This document shows positions 54,412-63,804 of a stretch of 64,000 bases of DNA, piece after piece (positions within the stretch are counted from its first letter, which is position 1; each line of letters opens with the position of its first letter). A program made the translations under genes and the position numbers. Location: positions 52,722 to 116,721 of the forward strand of contig JANDJZ010000094.1 of assembly GCA_027943245.1 (NCBI GenBank), in the 5' to 3' direction. The DNA comes from Acanthamoeba sp. SK_2022b. Its lineage: Eukaryota; Discosea; Longamoebia; Acanthamoebidae. The notes below the pieces were generated by a model. The model saw nothing but the letters and a program-made list of their open reading frames with translations. It was not told the DNA's origin and made no database searches.

Positions 54412-57400
54412 ATGGCGGCAAGCCGACTACCAGCTCCGCGCCTCTCGTGGGCCCTCCCCGCCTGCGTCCTGCTCTTGATCGCCCTCTTCGGGGCCCAGTC
54501 CGCCACGGGTGCGACCTGCGTGCGCGATACCTACACTTCGCTTCCCGACGGTCCAACGTTCCCCACGCAGACCCTCTCCAGCACTCTCGTCCCGCAGGGT
54601 CGAGTGGTGATCAAGAACCACTGGAGCGAGGTGGCCCAGTACAGCAAGTACCGGCCGGCCAAAATTACTCCGTCGACCAAGCCGACCCAGACTGGCTGCC
54701 CCCATCTCGTGCGCCCCAACCTCAAGGACTGGCATGCGACCTCGACCTGGCCCGGCGGCTCGGTGCCGGCCGACGGCAGCGACGTGACAATTCCGGCCAA
54801 TACGAGCGTGCTGGTGTCGTCCTGCTCGGTCGACCAGACGTTCGTCTTTGGGAAGATCACCATCCCGGCCGGTTCGGCGCTCATCTTTGGCGACGCGCGG
54901 ATCTCGTTCGCGGCGGCAGGCTTCGACGTGAGGGGCGAGTTCCTCGTCGGCTCGCCCACGTGCCGCCTGCGCAACAATATCACCATCACCCTGTATGGCT
55001 CGCGCGGAGCGCAGGCGCTCCCGGCCGACCCGCCGGTCAAGGGCATCGCCGCGTCGGCCGGCGGGCGGGTGGACATCCACGGCACGCGCTACTTCACCAC
55101 CTGGTCGCGCCTTGCCATGACGGCGGAGAAGGGCGACAGCTACCTCTTCATCCAGGACATGGTCAACTGGCAGCCCGGCCAGTCGATCTTCATTACATCG
55201 ACCGAGATCAAGGACGCACGCGACTGGCACCGTAACGAGGTGCGCACGATCGTCAAGGTCTACAAGACCTCGCTCGACAGCAGCGTGGCCGCCATCCAGA
55301 TCGACCGGCCCCTCGACTACCAGCACTACGGCGGGCGCGAGTACCAGGCCGAGGTCGGCCTGCTCACGCGCAATATCCTCGTGCAGGGCGACCCGTTCAA
55401 CTCGGAGCCCACGGACACGGCCAACGCCGTGTGCAACGACACCGTGACCAACACCGGTTCCACGTACCCGTGCAGCAACAAATACCTCACAGGCTTCGGC
55501 GGCCACGTCCAGATCATCGGCGAGGGCTCCACGGGGCGCTTCTCGGGGGTGGAGCTCTACCGCATGGGCCAGACCAACGTGCTGGGCCGCTACCCGCTTC
55601 ACTGGCACCTGGTCAACCTGACCGACCCGACCAGCAACTTCGCCTCCGACTGCTCGGTGCACAACTCGTTCTACCGGTGCTACACCATCCACGGCACGCA
55701 CGGCGTCCACCTGGCCGAGAACACGGCCTACAACGCGATCGGCAACTGCTTCTACCTGTCGGAGAACGGCGTCGAGGAGAACAACACCATCCAGTACAAC
55801 CTGGCCGCGCACGTCCACGTGATCGGCAACATCCAGGACGCGTCGGACAACTCGGTGTTCTACGGCCAGTACCTCGGGTACTATACCGAGAGCGCGTCGC
55901 TGCTCATCCCAGCCGACATGTCGGCGGCGCCCTTCTACGCCACCAACATGTACAACACCATCGAGGGCAACGCCGCGAGCGGCGGCTGGACGGGCTTCTC
56001 CTTCCCGAGCCTCCCGGCGCCCATCGCCAACTTCAAGGACGTCACCGGCATGAACCCGGCCAACCGGCCGTTCAAGACCCCGTTCCGCGGCAACACCGCC
56101 CACTCCTCGGGCTTCTGGTGGGCGTCGGCCTCGGCGTTCTATTTTGGCGGCGAGATGACCTACACCGACTCCAGCAAGACCAAGCTCCAGTACACCGAGG
56201 GCCGGTCCAACACCGTCCACGACACGTGCACCGACAAGGCCGCGGGCACGCCGGGCGGGTCTGGCGGCTGCTACAATCTCGACCAGCAGCTCTGGCTCGA
56301 CATCGAGGACAACAAGGCCTTCCTCACCAACCGCGGCCTGCAGGCGTGGGGCAACCGCGCCAACATCGTGCGCTTCGAGATTCACGACGCCGTTCTCTCG
56401 ATGAACGTCTTTGGCAAGGTGTGGATCGACAACATGCTCATGGACTGCAGGTCGAGACATCTCCCCGCCTGGTTCGCCGGTTGCTCCAAGGCCGGCAACT
56501 TCACCCAGAGCCCGTCCTGGAACGTTTGCCACATTCGCGACACCTACTTCTGGCGATCCGTGGGCGGCTTCCAGTGGTACGACGTGGGCCAGAGCCACAT
56601 CCTCCAGAACTCGGTCTTCCGCAACTGCCGCAACGACTGGTCCGGCTGCGTGTTTGGCGACAAAAAGGGCGTGTGTAGCGGTTCGGCCGTCTTCACTTCG
56701 CTCTCGCACTCGGACCAGTTCGTGCCTCAGCTCATGCAGACGACCTCGGGCATCAAATACGACAACTGCACCAACATCTGGCGCTTCTCGACCAAGCTCA
56801 CTGACGGGACCGGCGAGACCGTGTCCGGCCGCATGCAGAGCTGGCTCGACGCCGACGGCACTGCCTCCCGCACCGGGCGCAGGTCCATGATCGGCTCCTC
56901 GTGGGCCGACGAATGGTGGAAGATGCACGACAGCTGCAAGCTCGACTCCGAGCGGTGGGTGTGTCCCATGGACGAGAAGGACAGCAGCGCCGCCCTCAAG
57001 TTCCACTACGACCCGGATCTCGAAGACGATATCGGAGCCTCCATCTGCGTCAACGGCGGAGATGGCACTAAGAAATGCCCCGTCGTTGGCAAGGCCACCC
57101 ACTTTGGCCGCAACGAGTCCCTCGGCGTCGATATCGCCGTCATGGGCCAGTTGACCGGGCCCATCGTCTACAAGGCCGGCGGCTGGTTTGTCCGCTACTC
57201 CGCCGGCACGCCCAACCCGCTCACCCTGGCCGAGATCCAGGTGGACCCGAAGGACTCGCTCCTTCTCGCCTTCCCCTACCCGGCCGGCACCAAGTTCAAC
57301 ATCACCTTCCAGGCGGCTTCGTGGTGCCAAACCAGCTGGGCCGTCTGCACGCACCCGTTCAGGAACGTCAGCTCCGTGGCCGAGGTCGCCAACGGCTTTG

Positions 57401-57732
57401 GCGACGTCTACTACTGGGACAATGCCGCCCAATTGCTCTACGTCCGAGCCACCATGCAGCCCGCCACGTTCGGCAGTCCGGGCACGGACGCTCCGTGGGC
57501 GTCCATCCCGCCTGCGCCCGCGCAGTTCACGCGAGGCGGTCTGACCCTCCCGCTCGTCAACAATGGCCCCACGATCGTCATCCAGGCCTCGTGCAGCAGC
57601 AATCCCTGCACGCCTCAGGCAAGCGTTTCAGTTCCTAGCGAGCTCCGCCCCTTCTACAGCGACAGCAGTGACCGCAGTTCCGCCGCGAACACGCAGCCTT
57701 TGCTCTCGACCTTGACGAGGGCGTTGCTGTGA
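54412..57732 (+). CDS. Secreted or surface G8-domain/parallel beta-helix protein (CEMIP/TMEM2-like)
   Basis: One uninterrupted exon, 1106 aa, beginning with a signal peptide (ALPACVLLLIALFGAQSATG; likely cut after ATG-A). Residues about 95-230 are a G8 domain (DWHATSTWPGGSVPADGSDV, FVFGKITIPAGSALIFGD). The central 600 residues form PbH1 repeats with the CEMIP-type block RYPLHWHLV, NSFYRCYTIHGTHGVHLAEN, AYNAIGNCFYLSENGVEENN. Animal relatives bind or depolymerise hyaluronan at the cell surface. Here the substrate is unknown; a carbohydrate-binding or degrading role outside the cell is inferred. Many N-glycosylation sequons (NTS, NIT, NCT) fit secretion. There is no second hydrophobic segment, so it is probably released. 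Codon use is extremely GC-biased, and the absence of introns contrasts with every long neighbour. Confidence 0.85.
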   Translation: MAASRLPAPRLSWALPACVLLLIALFGAQSATGATCVRDTYTSLPDGPTFPTQTLSSTLVPQGRVVIKNHWSEVAQYSKYRPAKITPSTKPTQTGCPHLVRPNLKDWHATSTWPGGSVPADGSDVTIPANTSVLVSSCSVDQTFVFGKITIPAGSALIFGDARISFAAAGFDVRGEFLVGSPTCRLRNNITITLYGSRGAQALPADPPVKGIAASAGGRVDIHGTRYFTTWSRLAMTAEKGDSYLFIQDMVNWQPGQSIFITSTEIKDARDWHRNEVRTIVKVYKTSLDSSVAAIQIDRPLDYQHYGGREYQAEVGLLTRNILVQGDPFNSEPTDTANAVCNDTVTNTGSTYPCSNKYLTGFGGHVQIIGEGSTGRFSGVELYRMGQTNVLGRYPLHWHLVNLTDPTSNFASDCSVHNSFYRCYTIHGTHGVHLAENTAYNAIGNCFYLSENGVEENNTIQYNLAAHVHVIGNIQDASDNSVFYGQYLGYYTESASLLIPADMSAAPFYATNMYNTIEGNAASGGWTGFSFPSLPAPIANFKDVTGMNPANRPFKTPFRGNTAHSSGFWWASASAFYFGGEMTYTDSSKTKLQYTEGRSNTVHDTCTDKAAGTPGGSGGCYNLDQQLWLDIEDNKAFLTNRGLQAWGNRANIVRFEIHDAVLSMNVFGKVWIDNMLMDCRSRHLPAWFAGCSKAGNFTQSPSWNVCHIRDTYFWRSVGGFQWYDVGQSHILQNSVFRNCRNDWSGCVFGDKKGVCSGSAVFTSLSHSDQFVPQLMQTTSGIKYDNCTNIWRFSTKLTDGTGETVSGRMQSWLDADGTASRTGRRSMIGSSWADEWWKMHDSCKLDSERWVCPMDEKDSSAALKFHYDPDLEDDIGASICVNGGDGTKKCPVVGKATHFGRNESLGVDIAVMGQLTGPIVYKAGGWFVRYSAGTPNPLTLAEIQVDPKDSLLLAFPYPAGTKFNITFQAASWCQTSWAVCTHPFRNVSSVAEVANGFGDVYYWDNAAQLLYVRATMQPATFGSPGTDAPWASIPPAPAQFTRGGLTLPLVNNGPTIVIQASCSSNPCTPQASVSVPSELRPFYSDSSDRSSAANTQPLLSTLTRALL

Positions 57733-57888
57733 GTTTGTAGGGTGCCCTGATTATTGTATTTTGTAATTATTAAAATCTCGTTTCTTGCTGTAAGGATCCC
57801 TGATGCTCTCAAATTGCAGATAATCCAATTGCAGCAGCACCAACCCACGGCCAGTGTGTGCAGCCCGCAGGGTCATCGGCCGCATATG

Positions 57889-58123
57889 CCCAAGCCAGAG
57901 GAGGTGCTGATCGTGGAGGACGAGAACAGCGAGATCATCGGGAGGTGATCAAAGAACTTGTTTTTCTTTCTTTTTCTTCCAATAGGCCCACCGGAAGTTC
58001 CAGAAGACGGTTGTAAACAAGCTTTTCGAGTTCATGCACGAGACGCACCCGGGCGTGCAGGACATGGCGTGCGACACGTTTTTGAAGATCGCGCAGAAGT
58101 GCCGCCACACTCTTAAGTTGGAG
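57889..58123 (+). pseudogene. Exportin-1 (CRM1) relic, internally deleted
   Basis: Two short blocks match CRM1. 57889-57945 reads PKPEEVLIVEDENSEII; 57986-58123 reads [20 protein letters not shown] and [18 protein letters not shown]. In full-length CRM1 these are separated by well over one hundred residues. Here they are separated by 40 bp that has an AATAG acceptor but no phase-compatible donor. No start codon or remaining exons are nearby. It is a truncated pseudogene between the G8 and cellulase genes. Confidence 0.75.
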
Positions 58124-58419
58124 GCAAGTCTTATCTGGTTGGTCAGGGACTAACGGGCGCAGGCTCCACGGAACGCCACATGTCGACCATCAACCAGTCT
58201 CGTTGGAAGGGGGTGTCCAGGGGCGTGATGCTAACGGGGCCTCGTGGTGCCTCTTGCCTGCGGAGGGAGCTGCTAGGACGAGAAGTAGGTCAGCAGGTTG
58301 GCTGTGCGACCGGTTATCCCTGATGCCTTGAGTTGAGGGACAGGCACCTGGTTATGGGAAATGGAGTGGGCGGAGTTGATGACGCCTCGCAGATGACCTC
58401 TCCCTGCGACCGCACCACC

Positions 58420-58427
58420 TATATATA
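58420..58427 (+). promoter_or_regulatory. TATA box of the cellulase gene
   Basis: TATATATA within a CACCTATATATACCAGG context, 207 bp upstream of the cellulase start codon. A likely 5' UTR intron lies between (GTAGGTAACC near 58512 to CTGCAG at about 58590), which accounts for the distance. Confidence 0.6.
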
Positions 58428-58633
58428 CCAGGGCACCCTCATCCCCATCTTCACCACACCTTCCTGGCTCACAACCTATCCTTTGCCCGACCAACACAAA
58501 GCTCGAGCTTGTAGGTAACCAAATCTCCACTAATACACTACTATGTAACAAGCTCAAGCGACGCAACTTTCGCTGACCTTCTTCTGCAGGCCTTAAAGGA
58601 TAAGGACACTTCGAAAGCAAGGTTTGGAGAAGC

Positions 58634-60473
58634 ATGCAGCATCCAACACAATGGGCGTGGGCCTGGGCTCTGATGGCGATGCTCGCGGCAGTCACCGCCG
58701 TGAGTGCGGTTGATGGTGGCTGTTATGCGCCCGGCGCTCTGAACTTCACCTCGGAGCGCGGTGCGCTGTGGGTCAACGGACACAGCTTCAAGCTCAAGGG
58801 TACCTCGTGGTTCGGCTTCGAGACGGCAGCGCAGGTGGCGCACGGCCTGTGGGCTCAGTCATACTCGTCTTTTCTGGACTTCCTTGCCGCCAACAGGTTC
58901 AACGCCATTCGGGTATGCCCTCATGCACACCCGTAGACGCTTCGGAGGCTAAGACAACGCGTTTGTGCAGTTGCCGTTCCATCTGGGGCTGGCGCTGAAC
59001 GACGCTCAGCCGAGCGGAGTGAACTACGGGGTCAACGCCGACCTGCAGGGTCTCTCATCGCTCGAGGTGATGGACAAGATCGTGGCTGGCGCTGCCGAGC
59101 GCGGCATCACCGTCATGCTCGACCTGCATTCGTTCGGGCCGGACTCGTACCTCTCCGACGGCATGTGGTACTCCGCGTCGGCGCCTGAGGCCACCGTCAT
59201 CCAGGGCTGGAAGAAGATCCTGCAGCGGTACAAGGATCAGTGGAACGTCATCGCCGCCGACTTGAAGAACGAGCCGCATGCGGCAACGTGGGGCACGGGC
59301 AGCGAGTCGACGGACTGGAACTTGGGAGCCGCGCGATTGGCCAACGCGATAGCCGCCGGAGTGAGCGATAGGTTCCTCATGTTCGTCGAGGGAGTCACCT
59401 CGTCGCCCTCCACCACGGAACCATGCTTCTACGGCGAGAACATCTCGGTATACTCCCTCTCCTGTACCTGATGGCTTGCAACTAGTTGACCGTCCTCCTC
59501 CTCTGACGACAACCTGATCTGTAGGGAGCAAAGACGCACCCCGTTGACCTCGACCACCCCTCGAAGCTGGTGTACAGTCCGCACGTCTACGGCCCCAATG
59601 TCTTCGGACAGCCCTACTTTTCCGTGGGCAACTTCCCCGCCAACATGCCCGCCGTGTGGGACGATCACTTTGGCTTCGCCGCCGAGACTACCGGACGCGC
59701 CGTGGTGATCGGCGAGTGGGGCGGGCCCTGGTCTGGCCGCGACGCCGAGTGGATGTCGGCCCTCGGGGACTACCTCGTGGCCAAGGGCATGACCGACCAG
59801 TTCTTCTGGTGCCTCAACCCCAACTCGGGCGACACCGGCGGCCTCCTCCAGGAGGACTGGGCCACGCCCGAAGCCGACAAGCTGAGCCTGTTGGCGTCGC
59901 TGGTGTCGGCTCCCACCACGTTCACCGTCAACGCCCAAGGCCAGGTGTGCGTGAACAGCGCTGATGGAGAGAATGGAGGCGGCAACGACCCCTCGCCTTC
60001 GTCGCAGCCATCAGCTTCCCCCGTGGCCGAGCCCTCAGCGTCTCCGGCGGCGTCAAGCCATCCCGCTCCGAGCCCTTCGCCGGTCGACGTCGATCCGAGC
60101 CCTTCACCGCAGCCGTCGGCCTCGCCCGTCGCTCAACCCTCTACCTCGCCCGCCAGCCAGCCCTCTCCCTCACCGTCTTCTGGAGGCTTGGAGTTCTTTA
60201 CGTACGTACTCCTTCGGACACGCAAGCAAGTACTCCAAACTGACCTGTGAGCCGCGTACCAGTGGGACAGGGCCGTGGTGGGTCGCGGTGACAATTCCGG
60301 GGTCGACGTCGGTGGATATCGACTGCGGTAACGGCGAGGGCTTCGTGGCCATGACAGCCGGCTGGGCTCCCAGCCTGTGGACCTTTTCCTCGGCCACGAA
60401 CACTCCGTGTGGCGCTACCCTCAAGTTCAAGGTGGACGACGGCGCCGTGCAGACGGTGACAGCTCCCTATTGA
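58634..60473 (+). CDS. GH5 endoglucanase (cellulase) with Ser/Pro linker and C-terminal CBM-like domain
   Basis: Four exons: 58634-58912, 58971-59447, 59525-60201, 60263-60473; 547 aa. Signal peptide at residues 1-25. The catalytic GH5 domain covers about residues 30-375: GTSWFGFETAAQ, NRFNAIRLPF, VMLDLHSFGPD, the acid/base glutamate in DLKNEPHA, the SPHVYGP strand, and the nucleophile in VVIGEWGG. A linker of Ser/Pro/Ala repeats (about 385-455; PSPSPQPSASP type) leads to about 85 residues with WWVAVTIPG and WTFSSATNTPCGATLKFKV, which look like a cellulose-binding beta-sandwich. It should hydrolyse beta-1,4-glucan outside the cell. In an amoeba with a cellulose cyst wall this fits wall remodelling or excystment, an inference from the suggested host. 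All catalytic residues are present. Confidence 0.9.
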
Positions 60474-60619
60474 GCAGCACAGCCACTCACCTCCAACATT
60501 GTAGATAGAGCGTTGTTTGAATAACCAAAATGTATTGAAACCTGTCTAGCATAATGTGGTGCATCTCTTATGGCCACATGTAGCCTATGCTGCATGCAGG
60601 CGGGATTTGGAGTCGCAGC

Positions 60620-61399
60620 TCAAGTGCTAAGGCACTCGACAGTGCAGCGCTGGGCAGCGGGACAGGCAACGCCAAGATAGACGCCGCTGGCGTCGGGGTA
60701 GCAGCCGGTGGTATCGGCGTAGCGGATGCCCACCGTGGTGATGACAGGGTAGCAGCCACGGGCGTCCCTGTAGAAGGGCGAGCCGTTGAGCTCAACTGGG
60801 CAGCAGCCGTTGGCGTCGGGCCACGCGCCGGTGCTGCGGCAGGCGCCGGTAATGGCAGGCGAGGCGCTGGGGAGTGCCGACGGGCTGGCAGCGGCAGAAG
60901 GCGACGGCGCGGCGGGCGAGGCGCTAGGCAGTGCCGACGGGCTGGCAGCGGCAGAGGGCGACGCCGCGGTGGAGGGCGAGGGTGAAGTGACCACGGAGCT
61001 GTTGGAGCACTGGCACGCGGACTGCTGGTTGTTCTCGTAGGCGCGGCAGCCCAGATCCATCACGGCGGTGTAGAAAGCCTCGGCCTCGACCAGGCAGGCA
61101 AGCTTCTCGAGCTCGTCCTCTGAGTTGCACACGTCCTTCATACACTGGTCGAAGCGGTCATCGCAGTCGGTCTTGGTCGAGTTGCAGCTCTGGTAGCAGA
61201 GGTCGTGCTGGTTGCAGCAAGGTGTCACGCCGAAGGGCGCCTCTACCGAGACGCCGTAGGAGCCGCAGCCGTTGCTGGAGGGCACGTAGCCTGGAATGGC
61301 GCCGTAGGTGCCGCTAGAGCATGTGGGCGCATCGCACGCCGAGCAGATCGCCATTGCAGCGACGAGGAGAACGATTGTGAGGGGCACACGAGAGAACAT
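60620..61399 (-). CDS. Secreted phospholipase A2-like protein with Ser/Pro linker
   Basis: Single exon, 259 aa. Signal peptide (FSRVPLTIVLLVAAMAICSA). Residues 22-130 form a Cys-rich sPLA2-like domain with the CCxxHDxC signature (TPCCNQHDLCYQSCN) and DRFDQCMKDVC, as in group XII and related enzymes, which hydrolyse the sn-2 ester of phospholipids using calcium and the histidine. A repetitive linker of Ala/Ser/Pro (PSAAASPSALPSASPA, twice) follows, then a C-terminal 75-residue domain with three short repeats (NGCCPVELNG, RGCYPVITTV, TGCYPDASGVYLG) that I do not recognise. The active-site His-Asp pair is present. The linker resembles that of the cellulase next door, with which this gene is convergent (146 bp apart). 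Confidence 0.82.
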   Translation of the reverse strand: MFSRVPLTIVLLVAAMAICSACDAPTCSSGTYGAIPGYVPSSNGCGSYGVSVEAPFGVTPCCNQHDLCYQSCNSTKTDCDDRFDQCMKDVCNSEDELEKLACLVEAEAFYTAVMDLGCRAYENNQQSACQCSNSSVVTSPSPSTAASPSAAASPSALPSASPAAPSPSAAASPSALPSASPAITGACRSTGAWPDANGCCPVELNGSPFYRDARGCYPVITTVGIRYADTTGCYPDASGVYLGVACPAAQRCTVECLST

Positions 61400-61982
61400 G
61401 GCGATGCTTGGGTTAGAAACGGTTGTTGGTAGAGTGCGGTGTTGTTGTTTTGCGTTGAGTGAGGCCTTTGGTTGTGTTGAGGGAGAATGGCCAGAGGCTA
61501 TTTCTAGTTGAGTTGGTCGTTGTTGGCGGATAGGAGCACGCCATTTGGACCGAAATCTTAGCTGTCTCTCTCTGCTTGCCCAGCTTACTGGCAGATGACC
61601 ACTTGACCTTCATCAAATTCGTAATAAGAAGCTTTGGACCAATCACCGGGGGTGGTGAATGCTTGCTATTGGTTAATCAATTTCAGTTTAGTTGGCGCAG
61701 CCAAGTTCCTGTAAAATTTCACCTGCTTTAGCAGTACCTCGCCAACTCCATGTGCCGTAGGCCAGACCTTCTGGCCAGAAACTGGAAAGCTCCGCTCAAG
61801 ATTGTTGGGGTACTGGAGTGCAAGCAGAGGCGCAAGACGTTCCTTCCTCCTAGTTGTAGAAACTTGCAGCACTTCACATGCTTGCGTTTCTTTGGCTGGG
61901 TCTGAAAACATTTACCTAATACTGTCCCACCACTTCCCCGCTCTGCGGGCACAAGCAGCCAGAGAGGGTATTGGCGTTGTCC
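61400..61982. other. Intergenic region between the PLA2-like and Ras genes
   Basis: No gene is supported. It includes the presumed promoter of the PLA2-like gene (minus strand) and the 3' UTR of the Ras gene. Two ATTGG motifs (61636, 61669) are CCAAT-type elements on the minus strand, oriented towards the PLA2-like gene. Confidence 0.4.
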
Positions 61983-62603
61983 TCAGTAGAGGCAACAGCG
62001 CTGCGGGTTACGAGCCTCTTCGTTGGCTGTGGCGTTCCGACGGATCTCGCGTACGGCGGCAAAGAAGCACTCCTCCACGTTCACGTAGGCCTTGGCCGAT
62101 GTTTCGATGAACACGCCACTGCTCCTCGGTAACGAGTGGGCCAGAGTGGCGCCTTCGGCCACGGAAACCTCGCGCTGTGGCTCCAGGTCGCACTTGTTGC
62201 CCACCACCACCATGGTCAAGTGGTCGTCGCCCTTAATCCGTCGGATGAGGTCGTAGTGATCCATCACCTCGTTGAAAGACTCGCGCGAGGTAATGTCATA
62301 GACGCACAAGAAGCCCTGGGCCATGCGGAAGGGCCGATCTCTCCTAAAACTATAGAAAGGATAGATGGTCAGTTGCCACACCCCAGTGCTCGAACTCCTC
62401 ACGGACCTGTACTCCTCCTGGTCCAGGGCTGCGGTGTCGAGTATGGTGAGCAGGCAAGGCTCACCATCGATGCACATATTCTTGCGGTAGGAGTCCTCCC
62501 ATGATGGGTCGTACTCCTCCAGGAAATGGTTCGATACGAAGCGAACGGTGAGGGCGGACTTGCCCACTCCTGGCCGGCCCACAACAACTAGCTGGTACTC
62601 CAT
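61983..62603 (-). CDS. Atypical Ras-family small GTPase
   Basis: Two exons, 62407-62603 and 61983-62349, giving 187 aa. Seen: P-loop GRPGVGKSALT (G1), effector-like YDPSWEDSYRKN (G2), switch II LDTAALDQEEYS (G3), GNKCDLE (G4), ETSAKA (G5) and a C-terminal CCLY (CaaX-type). Nucleotide-binding residues of G4/G5 are normal, so it should bind GTP/GDP and be lipid-anchored. Oddities: Pro at the position of Ras Gly12 (residue 11 here), no glycine directly after DTA in switch II with two extra residues before QEEY, and Ser-Trp in place of Thr35-Ile36. These changes predict altered GTP hydrolysis and effector choice. The ATG at 62603 was chosen because it begins the conserved MEYQLVVVG; an in-frame GTG farther upstream is unlikely to be used. 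Confidence 0.88.
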   Translation of the reverse strand: MEYQLVVVGRPGVGKSALTVRFVSNHFLEEYDPSWEDSYRKNMCIDGEPCLLTILDTAALDQEEYRSVRSSSTGVWQLTIYPFYSFRRDRPFRMAQGFLCVYDITSRESFNEVMDHYDLIRRIKGDDHLTMVVVGNKCDLEPQREVSVAEGATLAHSLPRSSGVFIETSAKAYVNVEECFFAAVREIRRNATANEEARNPQRCCLY

Positions 62604-62711
62604 CGCGCTGGCGAAGTGGCGCCCGGGCACGTTTATACGGTCGATGTCTAAAAATAAAGTGCAGCTGATTGGAGAGTGTTTGCCGACTCTCCCCTGGTTG
62701 GGTGCCGCCAG

Positions 62712-63804
62712 TTAAACGGACGGGGAAGGAACAGAGGGGGCGGCCACGTTGCTGTGCTTCTTTGTCGTCTGCTTCATCTTTGGCTGAACGAGCGGCGCCT
62801 TTTCAGTGTCCTGAATGGAGGTGGCGCTGGTGCGGAGGACTTCGTGATCGTGGCCCCCAAGGTTACAATAGCGACTCAAGCCCAGAATGCTGAAGTAGAT
62901 GATGTACGACGCCGCCACCGCGTCCACGGACACAGCCACCAGCTTGATCAACTCGAATACCTGCACCTGGTCGCCCTGTCACCATCACGTTTAAACGTTG
63001 GGTCAGTCGGCAGTGGCCGGGTGAGCTGAAAAAAAGAGGGTGGTAAGCTACTCTAAAGCCCTCGCCGTATACGAACAGCTCTAGGAACGTTAGCACGCCT
63101 AGCGGGATGCCACTCCACAGGAGATCGCCCAACAGGAACATTTCTGTGAAGTTGATGATGGAGCGCGACTCCTTGCGTATGCGGCCGGCGACGATGATGT
63201 CTTTGGCCACGCGGAAGAGCAGGAACAGGCGCAGGCAGACCATGACGACCTTCCAGGCCAGTGCCAGGATGATGATGCCCATTCCGTTGTATACCCCGTT
63301 GTTGCTGCTATCCGACTTGTAGGGCTTCGTGCTGCTCGACGCCTCGTCGACCATCTTGGCAAACGGTCGCATGCCGAACATGAAGAAGAGTATCACTGGC
63401 AGGGCGCCTATCACCGTGATGAGGGCGCGAGCGAGGAGGAGCTGCCGTTCGTCGCCGGTGCCCTCTTCGTTCTCGTCCTCGTCAATCCAATCGTTGTTGA
63501 AGTAGGCGATGAGCACCTTGACCAGCAGATTGATGTCAGCCACCAGGTCGGCCAGGCCGGCTACGTGGATGAACAGCAAGACCATGAGCCACGCAGAGGG
63601 CACCAAGTGCTCGACCAGGCCCAGCCCAAAGGCCAGCGGCACCAGAACGACGAGGGCCAGCGCCACGGCTGTTCCCTCAATTAGGAACGGTGAGAAGAAG
63701 ACCACGAAGATGGCCATGCCCACCCACGTGCACCACTGGACCTTGGACCACTCCGCTCGCCTCACCGCCGGCACAATCGTTTCAAAGGTGAAGTCGTACG
63801 ACAT
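62712..63804 (-). CDS. Multispan membrane protein of unknown family
   Basis: Two exons, 63052-63804 and 62712-62975, giving 338 aa. Six or seven hydrophobic segments are visible: MAIFVVFFSPFLIEGTAVAL and ALVVLVPLAFGLGLV, AWLMVLLFIHVAGLADLV, LITVIGALPVILFFMFG, MGIIILALAWKVVMVCLRLF, LLGDLLWSGIPLGVLTFLEL, and a last one around VAVSVDAVAASYIIYFSILG. An acidic loop (NNDWIDEDENEEGTGDE) lies between the third and fourth, and the C-terminal tail is Lys/Ser/Pro-rich and cytosolic by charge. I do not recognise the family or any catalytic motif. It lies 109 bp upstream of the Ras gene on the same strand. Confidence 0.8.

Noticed and set aside
54427..57432. Minus-strand open frame of 1001 codons
   Set aside because: It is the mirror of the GC-biased G8-domain gene. 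Its translation is a monotonous Val/Gly/Ala/Arg-rich sequence with no domain, while the plus strand has signal peptide, G8 and PbH1 motifs.
62604..62630. Upstream GTG as start of the Ras gene
   Set aside because: GTG starts are not expected in nuclear genes; the ATG at 62603 begins exactly at the conserved Ras N-terminus.
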